Shown: positions 44,185 to 55,503 of the stretch, one piece after another
How positions within the stretch are numbered: position 1 is the first letter of the stretch
Layout of the letters: every line of letters starts with the position of its first letter
Assembly: GCA_037157565.1 (NCBI GenBank)
Contig: JAZHRO010000013.1
Coordinates: 80,221,501-80,285,500 of the forward strand
Direction of reading: 5' to 3'
Origin: Thalassia testudinum
Taxonomy: Eukaryota; Streptophyta; Magnoliopsida; Alismatales; Hydrocharitaceae
Length of the DNA: 64,000 nucleotides
Translations under genes and position numbers: made by a program
Notes under the pieces: generated by a model
The model's input: only the letters and a program-made list of their open reading frames with translations
The model's database searches: none
What the model was told of the DNA's origin: nothing

Positions 44185-47045
44185 TGACTCTCAAGCTGTC
44201 ACCTCCATGGACTCCTCTGGCTCGCAATGGAGAGTGTGCCTCATATGTGACAGGGTGAGAGGGGTGAGATTTGAGAGTGTTACGACCCGATCCTAGATCC
44301 CTATAGGACCCGAGATCGGCCCGCCTTGACTAATCCCAAGACCTAGTCATCCAACAAGAAATAACCAAAAGCAAAAAATATTCCACAACCACAAGTACAA
44401 TGTAATTAAGCAGAAAATAATACAAAGATAGCAAGGGAAATAGAACGAAATGTATCATAGTAGTACAAGCCATCACAACTACAACAGCGGAAAATAAAGT
44501 GGAAATGTGACAGAAATAGCATTACGTATAACAAAATACTCACTACTACGACAAAAAGACATGCTAGAACAACAACGATAATAGCTAAGGCTAGGCTCGA
44601 CTGGGCCCAGCTCCCTCAGCAGCCAGTGGTGCTGGCTGCCCAACACCCTAACCTGAACAAGGTTATAAAATTCCGTAGTCAGCTAACACTGAGTAGAGTG
44701 GTAACTAAGCCATTTACATGCAATTGAGACAAACAACTAATTAATTATTCATTTTCATTTAGCCCAACCAAGAAAATCTGATTTTTTTGGTATTTTATTT
44801 ATCTGGTCATTTCTTGATCAGGCATGTTCCTCAAGAGAACGATCTTGATTGTAGTCTTTCCTGTGATGTAGGATGTACACGTGGTGCTCTCTTGGCCGGG
44901 AGAGTCCCCCGTGGTAATCCTACACCCAGTCAACCACCCTGAGGTCATGATCGCGACGTAGCAATGACTACGGCACACGCAATAAGCGCACGGGTAGCTA
45001 TCCTACACTGGCATGCGGTCAGTCATTTCCGCTAGCAGGTACGCCTAAAGGTACAGTACAAAAAAGCATAGGGCCTTGCCCTCTCAGAACAGGGTCTCGC
45101 CCCTTAGAATAGAACAGGGGTCTTGTCCCTCCACAGTCCATGTACCCTCGTCCGACTATCCCGGTTTGCCCAATGGACCTAACAAGAGTCGATGTAGGGG
45201 GGCTAGTCCTAACCCCGAGCCCCGTGGGGCGGCTAGCTCCCTCCCTACACTAAGTAGCTCACCTCGGTACCACGTACACGAGAGCCAAACAGAAGTCGGT
45301 GTAGAGTGACTAGACCTAACCTTAAGTCTCAACCCAAAGGGGCGGCTAGCTCCCCTCTACACTAAAGGGATAGTTGCTCTCCTTACACACAAGGCCAGCT
45401 CACTTCCCGTTTACTTACTAACTTCTTTCCATATATAGGAGTTCTCCTAATTCCCCGTAGGGTTCATGCTTGTATTCCTTTCATTCCATTTTCCAACATT
45501 TAGATCTCACTATTCACATTACGGGTTTCATTCTTATAACAGGCAGCTTGTGTTTTACTAACTGAGAAAGCATCACATCAATAAACTAATACATTTGCTA
45601 GCAAGTTGGTTTAACATGCATCTCAAGGAAATAGTGTAGCTCAAGCAATATTCGCTCGTTCATGCCCTAGGGTTCATTTCACGTCCTAGGGTTCAATTAA
45701 GTTATTCGAAACATGTACTTTGTTTGATTAAAACTTGATATTAAAGAAAACCACTCTACCGGAAAACATGGGATGGGGACTAGAACCGCAGGTCCTATCA
45801 TCTCCGCGGGCCCCAAACATGCTACAGGTTGGTGACCTTTACCAGTGACTAAGTCACATCAGATGAGTTCAAAATAGTATATACTAGACACAAACATGTA
45901 GAGAAACTCGAGCGAAAAACAACGGTATTTTGTTTGCAAAAATCCGATTCCGTTTGGTCCCTAAACGGGGCAAAAATGTGTGTACTACCCAAAATCAAAC
46001 GACTTGGACTAGGCCCAGACATCTTAAAAGACATCAGAACTCACCCTGTGTTTCATGCGGTTACCTCGGACATCTGGATCCTTCTGCGATCGTCTGAGCG
46101 AACTCCTAGACGTTAGACTCTCCTTCCGGCCGTCTGGGAGTACAATCGGACGTTTGGACGTCTAGCGATGTGCTTAAACATCCAAAAGTATCTCGAAGGG
46201 CGCACCGTGCACCTTTCCAACTCTCTGCACCTACATACACACACGCAGAGCCAAAAACAGCTAAGTCATCCTGCGGTAAGGGTTGCATGGTCTAGAGCCC
46301 ATGCAGAAAATACGTACCTCGGCACCAAGCGTGCTTTCAGACATCCGACCTCAGCTCCGGACGTCCCTCTGTTGCTCCAGACGTCTGGTCAATGCTCCAG
46401 ACATCTAATATTGGGCAGGTCAGCCCACAGAACTCTCTCGCGAGTCTTCATCTCTGTGCAGACTCCTCCATGTCGCCTACAGTTGCTACGCCAGCAACCT
46501 TAGGAGGTCATGAAGCTCCCCCTTCGTGAGCTCCTCGTCCTTGCACAACTCCTCTCCTCGTACCTCCAAGCTCCTCCGGCTCGAGCTCACGAGCTTCCGC
46601 GATCGCTCTCCAGCAGCGCAAGCTTCCCTTGCGCGAGCTCTCCCACCGCGCACCCAAGCTCCTCGAGCTTCCTCCTCTCCCCCATGCCCTTGCTCTACCC
46701 CACACACACACTCTCTCCCTCTCTCCTTCTCCTCCTCATGTAAGCTCCTCTCCTCTGCGTGCTACTGCAAGTGGAGAAGAGGAGGCCGTTGGCGGCTCAC
46801 CGGTAGACCAGGGAAGGAGGTGGAGGTAGTGGAAGTGGTGGTGGAGTGGAGATGGAGTGGGGTGGAGGGGTTTAAGTAGAGATGGGTTACTGTTTTGGGT
46901 GAGAAGGTCGGAGGGGGGGAAATGCATGCGCATCACATGCACGTGAAAAGCAAAAGAACGTACGGTTCTCCTTACTTTCAGACGTCCTGCCATCTATCCA
47001 AACGTCTGGATAGACGTCTTGCGAACACTCCAGACGTCTTATCCA
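44185..47045. mobile_element. LTR-like insertion (family D), probable solo LTR
   Basis: TG...CA ends with accaa on both sides (44180-44184 and 47046-47050), and LINE sequence on each side. The five bases before the left accaa also resemble the element end, so a 10-bp duplication (atccaaccaa) is an alternative. A block starting tgttacgaccc (44279) is shared with 63639 onward, and weak similarity extends upstream of it in both copies. About 14 degenerate AGACGTCT motifs occur at 46060-46420 and 46977-47040. No gag or pol. Frames near 46500-46880 are GC/CT composition. Orientation not determined. Confidence 0.6.
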
Positions 47046-47860
47046 ACCAAAAAGCGATGGGTCATTTCTAAGAGCAAGGTAATCAAGGGAACCTTGAGAG
47101 TCGATGTTTGAAATGTCAATGAAGTTTGCATCATTTCTCTCAAGAGAGTGCCCTTCCAAATTAGAGATTTCCATAATCTTAGGAGGCTCGGGATCTGGAT
47201 CCAAATGGGGAGGGGAGGGGGAGGTAAATTCCCCAGGAGGAAAAACTGGCTTCATTCATGCAGGAGGCCGATTGAGGGAAGGAATAGGAGGAGGACAGCA
47301 AGTAAGGTCCTGAAGAATCAAGCTCGACGACAGAAGGCTTAGTGACAGAAGGAGTAGATGAGAGAAATTGGGGGAACGGACCATAGAGGCAAAATGAAGA
47401 TGATTTAGTAGAGATCTTGGAAAGTGATATGGAAAGACAAGAATCCACCACATTAACATTACACAGAAGCCAATAACCGTAAGGTCAAGAAACCAAATCC
47501 AAGCAAACACGGGTGACGAGAGGATCGAAAAAAACATGAGAAAATCGCGAATCCAATGAAGGCACATCAAGGGATCCATCGACAACCAGAGCTTCATGCG
47601 AGGAAACAAGCTCCACATCAAGCACAGGATTGACGAGGCTAGAAGGAAGAGGAGAGGAATGATATACCGTGTGGCTTTGGCAGCAACAATCATGGGGATC
47701 TCCTAGCTATTCTCAACCGTCAGGTCAACGATTGAGAGAGGAACCTTATGTTTCTTGGATATGAGGTAGAGTTTCCCCTTTTCCTTCTTCTTCTTCTTGA
47801 CCCACGCAAAGGTAACAATGGGACTGAGATTCCCTAAAGAAGACGAGGGAGAAGAAGGGC
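47046..47860 (-). pseudogene. LINE ORF1 C-terminal part
   Basis: Continues ORF1 after solo LTR E: a Ser/Pro stretch, a lysine run (VKKKKKEKGKLYLISKK) at about 47770-47815, then an acidic and Ser-rich tail ending near DYLALRNDPSLFGW (about 47050-47090). Several frames are needed, so frameshifts exist. Weakly conserved in LINEs; assignment rests on position and joins. Confidence 0.65.
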
Positions 47861-49511
47861 TGACAGAGCATTTTCGCGCGTGTTTTCAAATGCATTAGAA
47901 TTCGTAGTATAGTTGCGCTAAACCCTGGATCAAAAATATTTATTTGTTTAACGAAACTCGCGTTGATTTTTTTCTTTTAGAACTTGAGTTCCAGTCGTTC
48001 ATCTCTGGGAGGCGTGAGAAACGAGTTTTAGATTCAGATCTTTTCTAACATAAATCTAACCTAACCTAATCTTTTTGGTCTTTTTTGTATTTTGCGATTT
48101 TTTCGTGTTTTTGATTTTTGTTTTGAAAAGCGAAATGAAACCTAGATCTAAATATGCTAGCGAAAACCTAATCTTAAACTATCTAATGGGCGTGTATTCA
48201 CAATGATAGATAAAAGCATGTCACTAATTATTCAAAGAAAACTGGGCATGCATTGACTAATCATATGAAGTGCAAAAGAATACATAAAAAGAGCTAAACT
48301 AAGAGAATGACACGATCAACCAAGAGAGGCTATGAAGAAGCCTTCTTAGCCATCCAAGAGGAGAAAGAGAGGGAGGGTGTGGGCTCATCTTTCAAGGAAT
48401 GGGAAGAGGGCACACCCATGAAGAAGAAGAGGAGAAGAGGATGGTGGACCCTTTCTCTTCTAGACATCCTTGAAGCCTTGGAGGAGAGCACCTTGGAGCT
48501 TCACTTGGTCATCATTGGAGGAGCACCTTTTTAGCTTCTCCTAGCCGTCCATGGAGGAGGAGAGTGGACGGACTTGGAAGGGTGGAAGGGAAGGTGTTGG
48601 TGGTCGCAAGAGTGCAGTGAAGGAGAATGAATGAATCTTAGGTGGCCGTCCAAGGGGTCTCAGTAGTAGGTGCTTAGGTTGGGTTTACTAAGATTAGGAT
48701 GGATATGAATAGGTGTTTCTAGAATAGGCTATATTTAGGTGTTTTCTAGACTAAGGTAGAAGAAGTGTGTGTGTGTGTGTGGTTTGAATTTCATAGAGCT
48801 AGATTGTGGGTTTTGGTACAATTAAGTGCTAAATAGGTTGGGTCAATCTAGATTATGTGGGTATGGACCTAATTAGGCTTAGGAAAGTCTAATTGGAGAG
48901 GAGTAAACCTATTTGGGTCTAGGTAAAGCCTAATTAGGTTCTACTGAGCCTAATTAAACTTGTATGGGTAGGTAGGAGTCAATTAGATCCACCCAGGTGC
49001 ACCCAATCAACTGTAGATGCATCCAATTAGGTATGGCCTCACTTAATTGGGTTAGGGATAGGATAAGTGAGGGTATGGATAGTGGGATAGGATTAGGAGG
49101 TCTCTAATTAGGTTTCATAAGGTGTTTGGGAGAGGGATAAAGTGGACAAGAACATGGATAGTACTATCCATGTTTTGGGTTCTAAGGCTAATATGTCCTA
49201 ATGGAAGTGGTTTTAGGCTTAGAAAGGCTGTCCTAGGGTTTCTAAGGGTAGGGATAAGGCTATCCTCCTCATTCCTCTTGTCTGGCTTAGTCTTCTTCTC
49301 TCTTTATTGCCTTATTCTACTCTATCTCGCATCCTAAATCACTTTATTACTTGCAAATGACAACAAAAATATTAAATAGCAAGATATCTCATCTTATTCT
49401 ATATAAAATGATGCAATGCATTACATGCATGATATGAATGCAATATTTACAAATTAAGCTAGGTTCTAACATTATTTAGGTTGATTAAGACCTATGATTA
49501 CTGCACAATCA
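47861..49511 (-). mobile_element. solo LTR E
   Basis: Target duplication agggc at 47856-47860 and 49512-49516; TG...CA ends; 1651 bp. The segment gtagtatagt (47905-47914) close to the left end is complementary in sense to tRNA-Asp, which sets the orientation as minus. The U3 end carries TGATT...AATCA (49495-49511). Removal restores the LINE ORF1 frame. No coding content; a (TG)n run lies near 48768. Confidence 0.85.
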
Positions 49512-49516
49512 AGGGC

Positions 49517-50438
49517 CGGCCGGATTAGCAGTCTCCCCCTAAACCACTGGCAGGGGAGGAGAAGAGCCTTGTCTCGGATAGGGCTTCGAGGCAGAGGGAG
49601 GGGCATTACCCATCTAGCTGAGCTCCGCCTCAGAACTGGAGGAAGAGGCCTCACCAGAATGACCTGAAAAGGAAAAGGAGGAGCACAACAAGAGCGAATG
49701 GCCAATCTTAAGGCAGTAAGCACAGCAAAGGGGGAGTTTTTCATATACCACCTTTTGTTTGATCAACGAGGCGCCATTCAAGATCTAAACCGAGTCTGAC
49801 CATGATGCCAGAAGGTCGATTTCGATGCAAACCCTGGGATAACCAAGGTGGAAGCCTTGCACCGTCCTCAGATCAACGCAAACAGGGGAGCCCAGTTGGT
49901 AGGCCAACGACAATAGGGCGTTAGGATGGACAAGGTGTAGGTTCAAGCCCAGGAAACCAACCCAAACGTGGGCCGTGGTCACCGGGGAGTCCATGCAGAA
50001 CTTGGGTGACCAGCAGATGAATTGGAGACAAAGCGAACCCACGGAGGTCGAGCCAACCGAGAAGAGCTCACAGAAATCGAGGTAAGACCCATAACGCACC
50101 AACGAGTGTCTCATGTCCAACAAAACCAGAGAAAAATTCAAGAGCCCTATCTTAAGGGAGTGGAAGTCCTTCACCACCTGGAAAGGGGGTTTAGGACCCA
50201 TCGCTCGAATTATCACCAAGGACTCGAAGCTCTTGGTCAACTCGTCAACTTTTGAGGAAGTGAACGAGGTGCACGAAGCTCCCTGGAGTTGGATCGTGAG
50301 ACAAACCGGTAAGGCGAGCTCAACATAGGGAGTGGGGTCAGCAAAGAGGTGATCTACCACCACAGAAGCGAACGAAGGCTTCTGGGAGGGAGCAGATTGA
50401 GGGACCTCTACAACTGGAGAAGACTCCGAAGTGGCCAT
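49517..50438 (-). pseudogene. LINE ORF1: DUF4283-like domain and CCHC knuckle
   Basis: RNA-binding ORF1 protein of a plant L1. Start ATG at 50438-50436 (MATSESSPV). It contains the DUF4283-like fold with MDSPVTTAHVWVGFLGLNLH and YPRVCIEIDLL, ends at a stop near 49785, and reads on after it into a zinc knuckle CX2CX4HX4C (49724-49683; Cys at both ends, CAYC then GH then C). More stops follow. It precedes ORF2 in element sense. The upstream 26 bp to 50459 are open but use GTG, so the ATG was chosen. Confidence 0.85.
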
Positions 50439-52227
50439 GCTTGCAAATGGCCTCTCCACGTCGGGGGAAGCATGAGGAAGCCGCTGATGGGAACACCATC
50501 ATGAGCCCTAACTAGCTCATTTTGACCTAGAAAAGAGAACAAAAGCTCCTACATAATCAAGTGAAGGGCCAAATTTAAGGAATAATTAGTCTGAGAGAAA
50601 AGTAAGAAACAAAGGGTAAAACTACAATTTTACCGCTGCAGTGCAACAACGGGATTTCTCAGGGGCTAAACATAGGTCAAATGGTCTTAACAAGATGAAA
50701 AGTGGGTTGGTTCAATCAGAAAAGGGTTAATGTGAAATCTGGGAAATAAATGACTTCCTGTAACTCTAAAATAGATCCACTTAATTCAACAAGGTTATGG
50801 TCAAGATAAAATTCACCTAAACCTTCTAAAATTCATGGAAAAGTATCCTCTAGGATTTATAACCTTCATTTTGGCCTCTGGAACCTATTTTGACCTAAAT
50901 AGGGGTCCTAGTCAATTATTTGGGTTTTTATGTAAAATTTCTAATCAAACGTGGTCAAACCTAAAATCCAACTTCATCATTGGATTCCTTAGGTCCAATT
51001 TAGGTTTATACCAAAATTTAGACCAAAGGGGAGTTCACCTTGACCTACTTTGCAAAATAGTCCAACCCAATTACTTTTAGACCCCTAACTTTTGAAAACC
51101 TTGCAAAGACCCCCTAGCTTCCTCTCCATTCTTTGCAATCAGGTCCCTCTACCATTACAGCAGAGGAGTCCTACTCCGACGAGGATTCAAGCGGGGATTT
51201 CTCCTTGATTCCTCAGAGACCCACTCAAATTTTAAAGGGAGATTCTCTGAGGAATTCCTGATCATCTGAACTCAATTTCAAGCCTTAATTATCACCCAAT
51301 CTCTCATGCAAACGCATGAGAGATTTGGGTATCTCTCGCAATCCTACTCCGACGAGGATACCCATGCTTGGAAGCTTGCCTTCCAAGCACAAGGCCCTCT
51401 GCCTATGTCTATAAAAGCTCCCCCTGACCCGGCTGATCATTCCCAGCTTGGTTTGGCCAGAAAACAACCCTCAAATCTGTCTCTTCTCCTCCGACCAGAC
51501 ATCCAGTGAGCTCCAGCGACTTCTCCTCCCTCTTCTCGTCGCTCAGCCACAATACCAATGGCAGAGTCATCTCCGCCTCCTTCGTCCGCATCGCGCCATA
51601 CCTGCGCATGCGCCAACTACCCCCTCATCATCGCTGTCACCCTTCTACTGGAACCTTCATCTCCGACGGCGGTAGGTACGTGCCATCCGCCATCCTCCCT
51701 CCTGTCATCCTTAAATTAGGTTAGATATCTTCCCCTCTCTCTACTCTTTATTTTCCCCCTCTTTATTTCCCAAAACACCCCTCAATAGCCGCAGATCACC
51801 ACCATCGTCTCCACCTCCGGTAGACCACCGACGAGATGCCTTTATCACTTCCACACACCCATCCCCCTCACCAAACCCCTCAGAAGATTCGCCACCTTCC
51901 ACTGATCATTTCCTCCCTCTCCATCAACCGCCACGCCACCCACCAAGCCACCTTCGTCGTGTTAAGGCAAAGCCCCTTGTGTGATCTAATGAGGCCGCGA
52001 GACCGTTTTTGTTAAGAGCAAGTTCTTGCCTCCACCGCCATTGGAGCAGACATGAAGCTTGCTCGTAAGCTTCAACCCAGGCGTTAGACTCCAGGCATAC
52101 AGGTCCAGGAGGAGCGGAGTTGTCACACAAACGCATCCAGCCAGAGATTGGCTTTGGGAGACCTTCGCAGCTTCGGCAATTGAACGTGACCTCCTGCAGG
52201 TGTGCAAGCGAAGTGGGTGGGACTTTT

Positions 52228-52270
52228 AGCCCACCTCAGGTGTTTTGGAGCAAGTGGAGCAGTATAAGAG
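52228..52270 (+). promoter_or_regulatory. degenerate USE and TATA box, 24 nt apart
   Basis: TAGCCCACCTCA keeps the CCCAC core with one base deleted and changes after it; 24 nt later TATAAGAG (52263-52270). Confidence 0.4.
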
Positions 52271-52292
52271 GAATTTGTGTCAGGGGATCTTC

Positions 52293-52527
52293 GCCTCCTA
52301 ACACGGGGTGAGGTCCCCTCACCCACTCATGCCTCGTCTGCAATACACCACTCCGCAGACCTGGCTGCCTGACCCGATTACCCAGCACTCCTCGCGCATC
52401 ACCCACGCCAGTGCACCTGGACCCGGGCACATTAATCAGACCCATTTACCTGAGAAAGGCTCTGGGAGAGCGAGCCTAAGAGAGAAAAGAGAGAGAGCGT
52501 TCGTGGGGGAGGGTAGGGGTAGGTTTT
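52293..52527 (+). ncRNA. predicted short Pol III-type transcript in solo LTR B2
   Basis: Expected start about 30 nt past the TATA box; first TTTT at 52524-52527, so about 235 nt. Hairpin arms here are GGGTGAGG and CCTCACCC. The USE is degenerate, so activity is doubtful. Confidence 0.25.
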
Positions 52528-53124
52528 GCACTTGTGTGCAGGGAAAGGAAGAAGGAAGAGGAAGCTAAGGAGGAGGAAGCTGAAGAAGCTAAGGAGAAAA
52601 GAGTCACAGAAGAAAGCTAAGGATCTGAAGGCAAATCTGAAGGCCAAGAAAGAAGGAGATCGGAAGCCAAGGCAAAGAAGCTAAGGGTAGAGAAAGCTAA
52701 GGCAGAAAGGAAGGAAGAAGGAAGGAGAAGTCAGAGAAGGAAAGAAGACAAAGAAGAAGGAAGCCATCGACCAAAGCCAAGGAAAAGAAGAAGAAAGGAG
52801 GAAAGGCAAAGAAGAAAGAAGAGAAAGAGAAAACAAGCCAAAGAGAAGAAGAATCAAACGTTTTTATCCAATTCTTCCCAATTTCTCTCTTTTGCTACAT
52901 TTTATTATTCATATACTACTGCTTTACATTCTGAATTAGATTTTGAGTAATTTTAAGTGTTCAAATTGCATCTATTATTGAGATTAGTGTATGAGTTCCA
53001 TTTGCTCCCTGTGTTCGACCTCAGACTTAACATTCGAGTAATAAAATTTATTTATTTTCAAAGTGATTTCAATTATACTATGATGCAATTACTTTAAACC
53101 TGATTTCTCCTTGTTAACAGCCGC

Positions 53125-53371
53125 CAACAGACCAACGCCGCCACGAAAAGCGGAGAGGCAAAGAAGAGAGCAAACGCTAAAACCCTAGGCAAGGGAAGCG
53201 AAGAGGCGAAGGGAGCCCTAGCCAACGCTCCACGAGGGGAACATCAGCAGCGGCAGGGTGGCACCCCTCCCCACCGAGGGGAGCGAGGAGCACACCAAGC
53301 TATTTGTATAGCACACCGAGGGAAAACCCTAGCAGAGCGAAAGGTTGAGGGTCAACCAATGTCTTCTATTA
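53125..53371 (-). other. LINE 5' untranslated region
   Basis: GC-rich sequence between the B2 insertion and the right target duplication. The change to AT-rich DNA occurs at the duplication. Confidence 0.75.
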
Positions 53372-53388
53372 CCAAAAATACCTTGTAT
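53372..53388. repeat. LINE target-site duplication, right copy
   Basis: ccaaaaataccttgtat, one mismatch from 33235-33251. Confidence 0.85.
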
Positions 53389-54293
53389 ATTATGTATATA
53401 CTTATAAATATTAATTAAACCTAAGCTATATGTATATAATGTATAATATGTATATAATGTGTATATATAACTAATATATGTATTATATACATTAAATTAA
53501 GTATTATGGTGATTTATTATATATATAACTTTATTATGCTATTAAATATTAATTTATATAAATTAAATGTATCATAACCTAAGTAATTATGTACACCTAT
53601 CTATTTGTACATAATTATGTCTAATACTGTACATATGTATTTAACTATATATTATGAAGAGTACAATACCTATAATTTAAGTTAATTAAGTATTTATAGT
53701 AGATAATTAAGTTATTAGGTTAATTAAGTAATTTATTAACTTAAAATAAAATAAATTACTAATTTAAGTTAATACTGAAGTAAGTTATAATGTACATTTG
53801 TGTAATGTTATATTAAATATTTTCAACCTATTTATGTTGCATTTATACTGTATTATAGTATTTATAAATTATCTATATGTAAATCTAACTTAAACTAATA
53901 TTTAAATGTATATAAATTAAAATAAAGTTTCTAAAATATATTAAAAATGTATAATAAATCATTTATTATGTACATTAATGCTATATAAGGTCAATTATAT
54001 GATTAATTAACCAATTTTTACTTTAATTAACAGATTAACCCTCAAATTAACATGTATAAATCACTAACTTTAATCAATTTTCAAATATAACTAATTAAGT
54101 TATTTTACTAAATTAACTACATAGTTATGTAGCCCTATATAAGGGCTTTCTAATGATATATTTTAATTAGAAATTGGAATTAATTATGGCCCTCAAATCG
54201 AGGGCCAAAATCATGAAATCAAAATACATGTAAACGCAGCTACGCTCAATGGAGCACTGCCAGAAAGTGCCACATCGTGTGGCGCAAAGTAGA
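53389..54293. other. AT-rich sequence right of the LINE, no gene seen
   Basis: About 900 bp of TA-rich DNA with no recognisable gene or element. Two short perfect hairpins occur near its right end: GCCCT/AGGGC (about 54131-54145) and GGCCCTC/GAGGGCC (about 54189-54207). Confidence 0.6.
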
Positions 54294-55003
54294 TGTTTAT
54301 GCGAAATCGTCGATGCTTATAAATATGCATTATAGTATAGGATGAAAATCGCATGAAACACTTAAATTTAATAAACTCGAAATCAATTTGGAGTCCGAGG
54401 ACATTCATAGGGAACAAATATGACAATTTCAATTCACTAATCACAATAGCAAAAGTAACATGCAATTGAAACCAATGAGAAGCTCAAAATATTATTCCAA
54501 TAAAGAATAGAGAGTCAGTGCAAAAAGATGGGGTTAAAATGGTGATTTGAATCACCAAATTAACCCTTAAGTTTAAGCTCACAATTATTTCAAATAAATG
54601 AACAATATCCTCAATCAAATATCAGAGTCAGAACCACTCAAATGCTATATCAGACAATAGAAGACCTCAGATGCCTTAACCAATAGCACCTCATAAGGCA
54701 TAAGGGCCTTGCCTTAAGCCTCACAGAAGAGGCACAGCAACAGCACACCAATAGAGGCACAAGGGCCTCGCACAAAGCCCTTAGAGGCTAAGTGTTGAGA
54801 GAGGGAGAGGGCACAAATCCCAAGGCAAAGCAAAACCCTCCTCCCTCTCTCTCTGATTCTCTTCTAAATTCTCATAACGGACTCGAGTAATCGGATCCAA
54901 TGCCCTAGGGTACCTGCGTGGGTGGCGAGCGAGAGCGTGTACGCGGCACGTGGAGACGAACCTCACCTCGTGATACCGAGGCAACGGGGCTACAGCACAA
55001 ATG

Positions 55004-55047
55004 CCTTTTGTATGTTGTTGGGCACTCAAAGCCTTCCGATGTGAGAC
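55004..55047 (-). promoter_or_regulatory. USE-like box and TATA-like box, 24 nt apart
   Basis: In sense GTCTCACATCG (55047-55037, one mismatch), a 24-nt spacer, then TACAAAAGG (55012-55004). Confidence 0.4.
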
Positions 55048-55503
55048 TATATCCCATTGTAGTCCTTTGCGAAGCTCTGTGTGAGTTGTAGCTGAAGTAT
55101 GTGCCAAATCAAGGTAGCTGGAGATGCATGCTGCTTCGGTCGTCACCTGGACTAGCCACAAGACCTAGAGCCGCATCAAGAGAAGGCAGCAGTAGGGCAT
55201 AGGATGGCTGGAGCAGCGTTGCGGTGCTCGGAGAAGACGAAGGTGATGGTGGTCGTCCGGCGTACACCTGAAACACGCAATACGGCCTCTCAGCCCTATC
55301 AGAATAGCTCAAGAGGTTCGCTTGAGTGTGGCGAACGTGTTGGTGGTGGTTGCGTGCGGTGAGGAAATGTGTGTGTGCATGGTAAAGTCGAGGAAGGTGC
55401 ATGAAGGTGGTGGAGTTCGGTGGGGTGTTCTGGTGGCCAATAGCCCCAGTGATGTGAGAGCTTTTGGTCGCGGGGATGTGCCAGTGCTTCTAAGAGTTGT
55501 GGC

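Larger units (their letters stand above)
50485..53119 (+). mobile_element. solo LTR B2 (diverged family B) in the LINE
   Basis: Target duplication gccgc at 50480-50484 and 53120-53124; starts tgatggg and ends taaca; 2635 bp. Landmarks as in B1: palindrome 51298-51325, TATA box tataaaag 51410-51417, USE-like/TATA 52228-52270, purine-rich tract about 52540-52860, AATAAA near 53040, and a weak tRNA-Asp-complementary segment near 53073. More diverged than B1. Confidence 0.93.
33252..53371 (-). mobile_element. L1-type LINE, about 6.2 kb, interrupted by four LTR insertions
   Basis: Non-LTR retrotransposon on the minus strand. The 3' end is a short A-tail (TTTTTT at 33252-33257 on the plus strand); the 5' end is at about 53371; a 17-bp target duplication flanks it. 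Removing Athila-3, the 44185-47045 insertion, the solo LTRs 47861-49511 and 50485-53119, and their duplications leaves about 6.24 kb, a usual full length for plant L1. Coding pieces join correctly at each removed insertion, which supports the reconstruction. Both ORFs carry stops and frameshifts. Confidence 0.9.

Noticed and set aside
44279..44289. tgttacgaccc as the left boundary of the family-D LTR
   Set aside because: The preceding gagag is not found after a CA end on the other side, while accaa at 44180-44184 and 47046-47050 fits TG...CA ends and the LINE join. Kept as an internal landmark.
48307..48534. A 75-residue Glu/Lys-rich frame as a small gene
   Set aside because: It lies inside solo LTR E, has no recognisable domain, and similar purine-rich text occurs in other LTRs here.
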